Shown here: piece by piece, positions 23,421-29,872 of the stretch | How the letters are laid out: every line of letters starts with the position of its first letter | Numbering within the stretch: the first letter of the stretch is position 1 | Origin: Deltaproteobacteria bacterium | GTDB taxonomy: Bacteria > UBA10199 > 2-02-FULL-44-16 | Reading direction: 5' to 3' | DNA length: 32,639 nt | Assembly (NCBI GenBank): GCA_016202335.1 | Contig: JACQOX010000184.1 | Coordinates: forward strand, 1 to 32,639 | The notes under the pieces: generated by a model | Seen by the model: only the letters and a program-made list of their open reading frames with translations | Told to the model about the DNA's origin: nothing | Database searches by the model: none | Translations under genes and position numbers: made by a program

Positions 23421-25972
23421 AAGTGCGTGATGCTTTGGAATTACTCATCATGACCGGAAATTTTCCGCCGCTTCTTCAATCTGGTTCCAGTACATTATCC
23501 AAATCGATTTCACCCGCTGAAGTCACCGTCGAGTTCGGCGAGTTTGATCACTTTGTTTTCAATGACCCAAAATGGCCATCGGAAACTTTTCGCCAAGCCC
23601 GCAAGGTGGCAAAACGACTACATCCCATCGACATATATTTACCACCCGAGATCACCGAACGCATCAAAGCGATCAAAAGCCAGCTTGAACGGCAGAAACT
23701 AACGAAGACAGGAACATGCGAGCGCTTCTATGAGCTGGGAATAAAACCCTATACTGACGGTGGGCTCGGTTTTTTTGATCGCTTTAGTCGACTTTTAGAT
23801 GATCGAGATGCCGTCCTCACATCCTCAGAATCCAAACGCAAGAGCATGGAGCTTACTGCAGCGGACGCCTTTGCTGGAGTCCTTGATTCCAGCAATGCTT
23901 TCGGAGGCACAAGTGAAACCGCCTATAAAATTCTTACTGCCTATCGAGCGCTTCAGGCTCCATGCGAATTAAAAATCATTCAGACACACAATCACGTTTT
24001 TGTGGAACACCAAGGGCGTGCCTTGGATCCAACCGGCATTGGTGAACTTGGATGGCGCCGTGAAATCACTCCCGCGCAACTGGCCGCCCTCTATTACGAA
24101 CGCTCTTCTGCTGCGACTCCTGACCCTGAAGTCATGGTTGAAGCTCAGTCCATTGCGTCGCACATCGATCCCAATCGCATGGGTACGGGTACTTTTATGG
24201 CCTATGCCAATTGGGTCGGTGGTCACTATGATGTTGCGGTCAGTAACACCACAAGGGCGATTCAACTTCATCCTGACAACATTGAACCAGCGCTTTTTCT
24301 TTTTCACCTCGCACGATCTTCCCCATCGCCGGAGCGACAAAGAACAGTCGCTCACAATTTCATGTCCATGCTGCCGGATCACATTGCTTCCACTGTGGTC
24401 TTGTCTGGGCTTTGCTTTGACAATGGGACCTGTGAAGAGGAGGTCGCTTGGTTGAAAAAAACTTTCCCCGATATGGGCCTTTCAGAAATGCTCAAAGCAC
24501 AAATGGCCTTTAAAGACCAATCACTGGATAGTGCTGAAATGTGGCTCGGCCTTGCGAAAACAAAGTTTCCGGCAGTAGCCATCCAGGAAATGAAAGGTAC
24601 CAATCATCCCCTTTCCATGGTCTTACAGCTAGGCGCAAAAATTTCGCTTGCGAAACAAACTTCATTTGCTCCCGCGGTAGCGGAACAAGACATCACATGG
24701 TCATTGAATATTGCTCCCTTGTTACCGGGAAGCCACGCCACCCTCGCAGAAATATATCGTCGTCAGGGCCGTTATGACTTGGCTTATCAAGAGATGAAGC
24801 GAGAGTTTGTGATTTCGACGCGTTTGGAAAATCTTTTTGCGGCCACCGGTGAATGCGCGTTACAGGCCGGCGACGTAAAATCGGCTCTTGATTTTGCCCG
24901 TCAGCACGTTGTGGAAGTTCCGGAAGAAAGTAGAGGCTACGCCCTTTTGGCAAAAATAGCCCTGACCGGCCACACCTCTGCTGCCATCGAACTAGCTCAT
25001 CAACACGCCAAGCGTGCGGTGGAACTTGCGATGAAAGAACCCTCTCCACTCCAAGCCCTTCGACTCGTTGAACTAAGCCGCATTGCCCTTCTGCTGAATA
25101 ACGGCCTCGTTCTGGCACGTGGCTACGCTGAACAGGCGCTCACAGCTGATCCTAATTCTTTTGCCGCCAAACAAAATCTCATCGAAGTTCTTTTGGCCAC
25201 GGGAACGGTCGAGGCACGCAAAGAAGCTTTGGCCAGAGCCCGCGACATGACAACGGTTTCAGAAGAACCCCAGGTGTGGTCTTTTGCAGCCACAGTCCTG
25301 GCCAGGTTGGGGTACCTGGACGATGCAGAGGCCTACTTCCGCCGAGCATTAACAACAGGATTTGTTCAACCTGAAACCTACGCAGGGCTTTTCGAAGTTC
25401 TTTTATCAAAAGATCCTGCCACCGCGCGCCAATTTTCCGAGGAAATGCGACGCCGGCACGAAAACACCCCTTGGTTCCTCGGGGTGGATGCCTATGTGGC
25501 CATGCTTCAGGGCGAGCAGGGTCGTGCTCTTGATCAGGCGGCAAAGGCGCTCAAATATAATCCTAATGACTATCATGCCCTTATCGCTTCTGGACTGGTG
25601 TACGTGCAACGAAAGACCCCCCGAGAGAGAAAAAAATCTCTTCAAGAGGCAAATAGGATTTCGGAGCATCTGAAAAAAATGTATCCCTTTGCTCCCATAA
25701 CCCATGTGCTGGAAGCTCGGGTAAACATGCGTTACGCTGCTTGGAGCGCAGCTCAACGCGCAGCCGAAGAAGCGGAACGGCTATCGCCCAACGACGACGG
25801 CAGCATCACATCCCTCAGCGTGCTTGAAACCTTGGTCGCTGTTTTAGAGGAAAGAAAGAATTTTTCTCGAATGCGTGACGTACAAACACGCATCGCCGGC
25901 AATCGCAGACGCCGCTCAGGAAATGTCCCCGGAAAACAGCACGCTGACTTTATTTCATCACCGCGCTATTGA
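23375..25972 (+). CDS. Large helical-repeat (TPR-like) protein with a transglutaminase-like N-terminal region
   Basis: The frame covers 865 codons; the start is uncertain, as neither ATG 23375 nor ATG 23450 has a good ribosome binding site. Residues about 160-225 contain GGTSETAYKILTAYRALQAP followed by HNHVFVEHQGRALDPTG. The second block matches the HxFVE..xLDPT end of transglutaminase-like domains (His207, Asp218). In the first block the expected Cys is Thr or Ser, so catalysis is doubtful. From about residue 240 to 850 the protein is a chain of helix pairs with TPR-like spacing, for example GSHATLAEIYRRQGRYDLAY, AATVLARLGYLDDAEAYFRR and ALIASGLVYVQRKTPRE. No signal peptide is seen. It follows the three paralogs and may be their partner. 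Its end overlaps the convergent synthase gene by 15 bases. Confidence 0.8.
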   Translation: MGRPVQIRSDPPLPLEVRDALELLIMTGNFPPLLQSGSSTLSKSISPAEVTVEFGEFDHFVFNDPKWPSETFRQARKVAKRLHPIDIYLPPEITERIKAIKSQLERQKLTKTGTCERFYELGIKPYTDGGLGFFDRFSRLLDDRDAVLTSSESKRKSMELTAADAFAGVLDSSNAFGGTSETAYKILTAYRALQAPCELKIIQTHNHVFVEHQGRALDPTGIGELGWRREITPAQLAALYYERSSAATPDPEVMVEAQSIASHIDPNRMGTGTFMAYANWVGGHYDVAVSNTTRAIQLHPDNIEPALFLFHLARSSPSPERQRTVAHNFMSMLPDHIASTVVLSGLCFDNGTCEEEVAWLKKTFPDMGLSEMLKAQMAFKDQSLDSAEMWLGLAKTKFPAVAIQEMKGTNHPLSMVLQLGAKISLAKQTSFAPAVAEQDITWSLNIAPLLPGSHATLAEIYRRQGRYDLAYQEMKREFVISTRLENLFAATGECALQAGDVKSALDFARQHVVEVPEESRGYALLAKIALTGHTSAAIELAHQHAKRAVELAMKEPSPLQALRLVELSRIALLLNNGLVLARGYAEQALTADPNSFAAKQNLIEVLLATGTVEARKEALARARDMTTVSEEPQVWSFAATVLARLGYLDDAEAYFRRALTTGFVQPETYAGLFEVLLSKDPATARQFSEEMRRRHENTPWFLGVDAYVAMLQGEQGRALDQAAKALKYNPNDYHALIASGLVYVQRKTPRERKKSLQEANRISEHLKKMYPFAPITHVLEARVNMRYAAWSAAQRAAEEAERLSPNDDGSITSLSVLETLVAVLEERKNFSRMRDVQTRIAGNRRRRSGNVPGKQHADFISSPRY

Positions 25973-27079
25973 AAGGTTCTTGAGGTAAGGCGTATCCCAT
26001 TCCAATGTGAGGGCTGGACGGTTCTTCGAGGCCTGTTTCTGCATCATCGACCCGACAATGAGGGGTAATGAAACCGAAGGCTCCACAAAGGCCATGGAGT
26101 GCGTGGCTTTTTTGCTGACCTTGCCCCAACTGGTGGCTTCGTCGAGCGTTGAACCGGAAAGGCCGCCCCAGTGAGGAGCGTCGGTCGTGAGCTGAAGCGC
26201 ATAGCGATGACCACCCGTGTCGAGTCCGAAAATGTACGACATGACCACGGAATCGTTGATGAAGTTTTTGGGAACGCCGCCGGCAATGTAAACCGCTGCG
26301 GTACATTTTGATTTCACGACGATTTGGGTGAGTTCGTAATTATCGCGAATGGAATCGATCGTCATGCCCGGCCGCTTTTCCTTGAGGCAGCGGTGATAAT
26401 GGTCGGTGATGCCGATGCCGATCGAGGAATCGTTGAGCGCCGGTGAAAAGATGGGGACACCTTTGCGCGCAGCCGTGGCCAGAATAGAATTTTTATCGTC
26501 CACGCTCTTGCCCAACTCGTACAGAAACTGCCGGCTGGAATAATTTCCCGGCGGAAGTTTGTCCGCAAAAGCACCGACCGAGCAGTCGAGCCGCCAGAAA
26601 CGGTCTTCGTCGACGTACGTGTCATAAATACGATCGATGTAGAGATCGCGCAGTTTCTTGTCGTCGGCTTCGGGACTTCCCACGGCGTGCTTGAAGCCCA
26701 TGGCCTGATAGAGATCTTGGTAAAGAATCGCGCCCGTTGAAACCACGGCATCGACCATGCCAAATTCAATCATATCGCGGATGACCTTGCGAAGGCCCGC
26801 AGCAATCAGCGGACCGGCGATTCCCAACAAAATCGTCGGACGCTCAGCATCGGTCAACATCTGCTCATAGACGTCAGCGCACTTGCCGATGTTTCGAGCC
26901 TGAATCGAGGCCTTGCCATAGGCCGCGACCAGATCTTCGATGGTCGCAATCTTTTCCAGGTCGATCATTTCCACCGGCTGGCCAAGGAGTTCCCGTTTTT
27001 CGGCTTTTTGCGTTTCCGTCAGCGTGGGGAATACGATTTTTGAGGGGTTTTCGAGTACAGAAAATTTCTTGTCAGTCAT
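25958..27079 (-). CDS. Deoxyhypusine synthase-like enzyme
   Basis: This 373-residue protein belongs to the deoxyhypusine synthase family, which moves an aminobutyl group from spermidine through an enzyme-bound Lys imine. The family's end block is present: TTDAPHWGGLSGSTLDEATS then WGKVS, with the catalytic Lys at 320. NAD-binding segments include VDAVVSTGAILYQDLYQ and SPALNDSSIG. Bacteria lack eIF5A, so bacterial members act otherwise: as homospermidine synthase in some cases, and unknown in most. The N-terminus (residues 1-45) is longer than the core. It is followed by no other polyamine gene, though a class III aminotransferase lies 0.7 kb away. No clear ribosome binding site is seen, and the CsbD-like gene lies six bases upstream in the same direction. 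Confidence 0.88.
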   Translation of the reverse strand: MTDKKFSVLENPSKIVFPTLTETQKAEKRELLGQPVEMIDLEKIATIEDLVAAYGKASIQARNIGKCADVYEQMLTDAERPTILLGIAGPLIAAGLRKVIRDMIEFGMVDAVVSTGAILYQDLYQAMGFKHAVGSPEADDKKLRDLYIDRIYDTYVDEDRFWRLDCSVGAFADKLPPGNYSSRQFLYELGKSVDDKNSILATAARKGVPIFSPALNDSSIGIGITDHYHRCLKEKRPGMTIDSIRDNYELTQIVVKSKCTAAVYIAGGVPKNFINDSVVMSYIFGLDTGGHRYALQLTTDAPHWGGLSGSTLDEATSWGKVSKKATHSMAFVEPSVSLPLIVGSMMQKQASKNRPALTLEWDTPYLKNLSIAR

Positions 27080-27084
27080 TTGTT

Positions 27085-27119
27085 GTCATCGCGAGCCCCG
27101 CAGGGGCGTGGCGATCTCC
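27085..27119. repeat. Diverged half copy of the REP-like repeat at 6719
   Basis: GTCATCGCGAGCCCCGCAGG and the following GGCGTGGCGATCTCC match the left half of the element at 6719-6751 (GTCGTTGCGAGCCCGAAGGG, CGTGGCAATCC). It includes the small GCCCC/GGGGC hairpin. It overlaps the last codons of the CsbD-like gene. Confidence 0.72.
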
Positions 27120-27340
27120 TGGTGTTCGATTTCATTCAACTCTTGTAATATCCAATCGTAAATCTTTGCTTCCACCGAAATGGGGGATCGCCCCTGCTTA
27201 TAACGATTCCGAATCAGCTCCACCACGCGACCAAAATCACCGGCAGTCGTCTCGAGCTCGGTTTCAGAAAGCTCATTCCAGCGGCTCAAAATTTTTGGTT
27301 TGATGGCGGGCCAGTTGGCTTGTAATCGATTCGGCATCAT
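27086..27340 (-). CDS. CsbD-like small protein
   Basis: The 84-residue protein matches the CsbD family of small, highly charged, mostly disordered or helical proteins often induced by stress. It shows NRLQANWPAIKPKILSRWNE (compare the family's NWDRIEGNWKQFKGKVKEQW type start), LSETELETTAGDFGRVVELI and a RNRYKQGRSPISVEAKIYDW end. The last ten or so residues, including ATPLRGSR, are encoded by the half repeat at 27085-27119, so the native C-terminus has been replaced or extended by repeat insertion. Tandem ATGs allow a start at 27340 or 27337. The synthase gene follows six bases later. Confidence 0.75.
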   Translation of the reverse strand: MMPNRLQANWPAIKPKILSRWNELSETELETTAGDFGRVVELIRNRYKQGRSPISVEAKIYDWILQELNEIEHQEIATPLRGSR

Positions 27341-27401
27341 AAGCGCGGATTTCTGTAACGGCGAGCTTGCGGGTTGTCAATGAGGAAGCTAAAGAGAATC
27401 T

Positions 27402-27824
27402 ATGAAAATTCTTCTTCTTTTTGTGCTCACGCTTTTTTCCTGCACCGATGAACCCGCCCGCCGCATCACTGGCGACGCGCTCCGCGATGAACTTTTGAAT
27501 GTCCGGGAAATCAAGATCGTGAATTTCAGCATCTCCGGGCAGGCCGCATGCGAACGATGTCTGCGCGAAAACATCCCGATCACCGGCCTGCAGATTGAAG
27601 TCTATGCTTCAAACGACCCCATGACCACCTTGGCCAGCGGCATCTTCAATGGCTTGGGCCCGTTTTCCATCTCCAACATGAAGGCTGCCAAGGATGCGGA
27701 GTTGGAAATCAACGCCATGCTCTATCGCGGGTCGATCGATGCCTCTTCGGCGTGGCTGGCCAGTGCCAAGATCAAAGTTCCGGAAGATGATGGGGAGGTG
27801 GTGACGGTAGTTTTGAATTTTTAG
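27402..27824 (+). CDS. Putative lipoprotein of unknown function
   Basis: The 140-residue protein starts MKILLLFVLTLFSC, a short signal peptide with a LFSC lipobox, so Cys14 is probably lipidated. The mature part has a CERC pair and mostly beta-strand character (GLQIEVYASNDPMTTLASG; ELEINAMLYRGS; VVTVVLNF), suggesting a small beta-sandwich with an extracytoplasmic site. AAAGAGAA precedes the start. Its last 53 bases overlap the 3' end of the convergent aminotransferase gene. Function is unknown. Confidence 0.7.
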   Translation: MKILLLFVLTLFSCTDEPARRITGDALRDELLNVREIKIVNFSISGQAACERCLRENIPITGLQIEVYASNDPMTTLASGIFNGLGPFSISNMKAAKDAELEINAMLYRGSIDASSAWLASAKIKVPEDDGEVVTVVLNF

Positions 27825-29205
27825 TGGACGCCTTCGCCGCAGCCATTGCCAAATCTTTCCCCACACTCCAGGCTGCGCCGGGAAAGCGATGACAGGCGGT
27901 CATCACCTGTTCAAATGCGGAGAGAAATCGGTCGGCGTGACTAGCATTAATAATTAACGGCGGCAGCAGTTTGACGATATCCACGTGATGGCCGGCCACT
28001 TGCGTTAAGATGCGGTGATCGCGCATGAGCGGCACCACCACCATTTGGCCGAACAGCCCATGGTTCACCGCATGAATCAGCTTCCAACCGGCCTTGAGCG
28101 AAATGGATTTCGGCTCGCCAAATTCAATGGCGATCATGAGGCCAAGCCCCCTCGCCTCGCGGAGCATTTCAAACCGCGGCTTCATGGCGTTCACGCCATC
28201 GACAATCTTCTTCCCCATAACGGCCGCATTCTCGATGAGCCCCTCGTCTTCGATCACTTTCAGCGACGCCAACCCCGCCACCATGGCCAAGGCATTGCGA
28301 CCAAAGGTATTGGAGTGAACCACGCATTCTTCCATGCTGCGGAAGACTTTAGAGTAGATGTCCTTCGTATAACAAATCGCGCCCACCGGGATAAAACCAC
28401 CTGACAAGGCCTTTGCCACGGTCACGATATCGGGCGTGATTCCAAAATGCTGATGTGCGAACCACTTTCCCGTGCGGCCCATGCCCGACTGGACTTCATC
28501 CACGATGAGCAGTGTTCCCGCGTTGCGACACAGCGCTTCTGCTTCTTTATAATAAGCAGCGTCCGCGATGTAGACGCCCTTGCCCTGCACCGGTTCGAGG
28601 ATCAGCGCGGCGACGTCATTTTTGGCGAGTTCCTTCCGGAGCGTATCCAAACATCCCATCGGAATCGACATGCAGCCGGGCAGCAGGTCGCCAAAGTCTT
28701 TGCGAAATTCAGTGTTCCCGTTCACCGCCAGCGAGCCGGTGGAGAGGCCGTGGAACGCGTGATCGAAAAACAAAATACGCGGACGACCCGTGGCCTTGCG
28801 CGCGAACTTGAGCGCGCCTTCATTCGCCTCTGTTCCAGAATTCGTAAAGAAAACAGTGTTGACGCGGCCGCCAACTTTCGCCAGAAGCTCCTTCGCGAGA
28901 ATGCCTGCCAGCAAAGGGGCATCCATCTGGATCATGTTGGGGAGTTCGGCGTCGATGGCGGATTTAAGGGCACTGCGGATCTTCGGATGGTTGCGCCCCA
29001 TATTGAACACACCATAGCCCGAAAGAAAATCCAGGTAATCGAGCCCGGCCTGATCGTACAGGAACGGGCCTTCGGCGCGGACGTACGTTTTGTCGTAGCC
29101 GATGGTCCGCAGGACTTTGACGAGCTGGGGATTGACGTATTCGGCAAAGAGATCGTGTTGAATGGGCCGGTATTCGGCGAGCAGGGCTTCAAGGTTGAGT
29201 GGCAT
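27772..29205 (-). CDS. Class III PLP-dependent aminotransferase
   Basis: The 477-residue enzyme belongs to the ornithine/putrescine/4-aminobutyrate aminotransferase class. PLP residues are clear: SGTEANE at 123-129 for phosphate, DEVQSGMGRTG with Asp236, and VAKALSGGFIPVGA with the Schiff-base Lys265. FHGLSTGSLAVNGN is the loop before the active site. The last 25 or so residues (Ala/Lys/Pro-rich, ending SPPPHHLPEL) lie over the antisense lipoprotein gene and look like a read-on extension beyond the fold. The donor is unknown; putrescine or diamines would fit the nearby deoxyhypusine-synthase-like gene, but that is inference. The start has no strong ribosome binding site. Confidence 0.9.
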   Translation of the reverse strand: MPLNLEALLAEYRPIQHDLFAEYVNPQLVKVLRTIGYDKTYVRAEGPFLYDQAGLDYLDFLSGYGVFNMGRNHPKIRSALKSAIDAELPNMIQMDAPLLAGILAKELLAKVGGRVNTVFFTNSGTEANEGALKFARKATGRPRILFFDHAFHGLSTGSLAVNGNTEFRKDFGDLLPGCMSIPMGCLDTLRKELAKNDVAALILEPVQGKGVYIADAAYYKEAEALCRNAGTLLIVDEVQSGMGRTGKWFAHQHFGITPDIVTVAKALSGGFIPVGAICYTKDIYSKVFRSMEECVVHSNTFGRNALAMVAGLASLKVIEDEGLIENAAVMGKKIVDGVNAMKPRFEMLREARGLGLMIAIEFGEPKSISLKAGWKLIHAVNHGLFGQMVVVPLMRDHRILTQVAGHHVDIVKLLPPLIINASHADRFLSAFEQVMTACHRFPGAAWSVGKDLAMAAAKASTKNSKLPSPPPHHLPEL

Positions 29206-29258
29206 AGGAGCGAATCGCTAGCATGGAGTGCTTAGGGCGACAACTTTTTTCATTTTAC

Positions 29259-29314
29259 CGCTCATCCTGAGTTTTCGACGATCCGCTCATCCTGAGCCCG
29301 TCGAAGGATGAGCG
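29259..29314. repeat. Palindromic repeat upstream of the GIY-YIG gene
   Basis: A partial unit CGCTCATCCTGAG (29259-29271) is followed by a full palindrome at 29284-29314 with 10-bp perfect arms CGCTCATCCT and AGGATGAGCG around GAGCCCGTCGA. The AAGGATGAG of the right arm may serve as the ribosome binding site of the GIY-YIG gene. Confidence 0.85.
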
Positions 29315-29320
29315 AAAACT

Positions 29321-29626
29321 ATGGCTTTCTGGGTATACATTCTAAAGTGCAATGACGATTCCTACTATACCGGCCATACTGATGATCTTGAAAAAAGAAT
29401 GTTTGAACATCATTCAGGAGCCATTGAAGGTTATACAAAAAATCGTCGCCCATTAAGGTTGATTTTTTGTGAGCAATTCTCTTCTCGAGAAGATGCGTTT
29501 CAACGAGAACGACAAATCAAAGGATGGAGCAGACTAAAAAAAGAAGCGTTAATAAAAGAAGATTGGGAATTGCTGTCTTTTTTGTCCCGAAAGAAATCGG
29601 CTCATCCTTCGACGAGCTCAGGATGA
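29321..29626 (+). CDS. GIY-YIG domain endonuclease, small (UPF0213-like)
   Basis: The 101-residue protein is a single GIY-YIG domain. WVYILKCNDDSYYTGHTDDL contains the paired YIL and YTG strands, RMFEHHSG the catalytic Arg and helix, then YTKNRRPLRLIFCEQF and AFQRERQIKGWSR with the metal-binding Glu. Free-standing members are widespread, and their role is unclear. The final residues AHPSTSSG and the stop codon are encoded by the downstream palindrome, and the ribosome binding site by the upstream one. Such genes are often seen beside these palindromes, which suggests they move or spread together. Confidence 0.92.
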   Translation: MAFWVYILKCNDDSYYTGHTDDLEKRMFEHHSGAIEGYTKNRRPLRLIFCEQFSSREDAFQRERQIKGWSRLKKEALIKEDWELLSFLSRKKSAHPSTSSG

Positions 29627-29682
29627 GCGGATGTCACGGGGTTCAGGATGAGCGGTTTGTTTGATAGATTCAGGATGAGTGG
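29601..29682. repeat. Palindromic repeat cluster downstream of the GIY-YIG gene
   Basis: A full unit at 29601-29627 has arms CTCATCCT and AGGATGAG around TCGACGAGCTC; note it is inverted relative to the upstream copy's loop. Two half units follow: TTCAGGATGAGCGG (29642-29655) and TTCAGGATGAGTGG (29669-29682). Confidence 0.82.
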
Positions 29683-29828
29683 AACTATTGAAGAAAGGGA
29701 AGAATTTTTTAGGCCTTTTGAAAAATCGATGGTTATTTTTCCATCGTCAAAATCTTTATCAAAATCAGGTGGTTGGCGCTTTTTCGATTTCATAGGAAAG
29801 ACCATAGTCAAAAAAGAGAAAAATACAC

Positions 29829-29855
29829 GCAACTTTTTTGGAATGCGGTCGAAGA
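29829..29855 (+). promoter_or_regulatory. Promoter-like motif GCAACTTT-N11-GTCGAAGA
   Basis: GCAACTTT (29829-29836) and GTCGAAGA (29848-29855) are 11 bases apart, 17 bases before the GTG start of the phosphatase gene. About 48 bases here (29825-29872) align with the leader of the next gene (31423-31470), so the region is either duplicated or under strong selection. Confidence 0.5.
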
Positions 29856-29872
29856 TAGAGATAGAGGCATAC

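Noticed and set aside
23363-23431. A 22-codon frame in the third phase before the large repeat protein
   Set aside because: AGGAAA is close upstream, but the frame is short, overlaps two others and has no distinctive content.
22072-25972. Idea that the attenuator controls a trp biosynthesis operon
   Set aside because: None of the genes behind it resembles trpE, G, D, C, F, B or A, or a Trp transporter or tRNA-Trp synthetase.
28447-29235. A 262-codon (+) frame over the aminotransferase
   Set aside because: It is antisense to intact PLP-enzyme motifs and has no recognisable features of its own.
29648-29872. 75-codon N-terminal extension of the phosphatase
   Set aside because: It begins inside repeat units and runs through the promoter motif; a GTG with a ribosome binding site lies at 29873.
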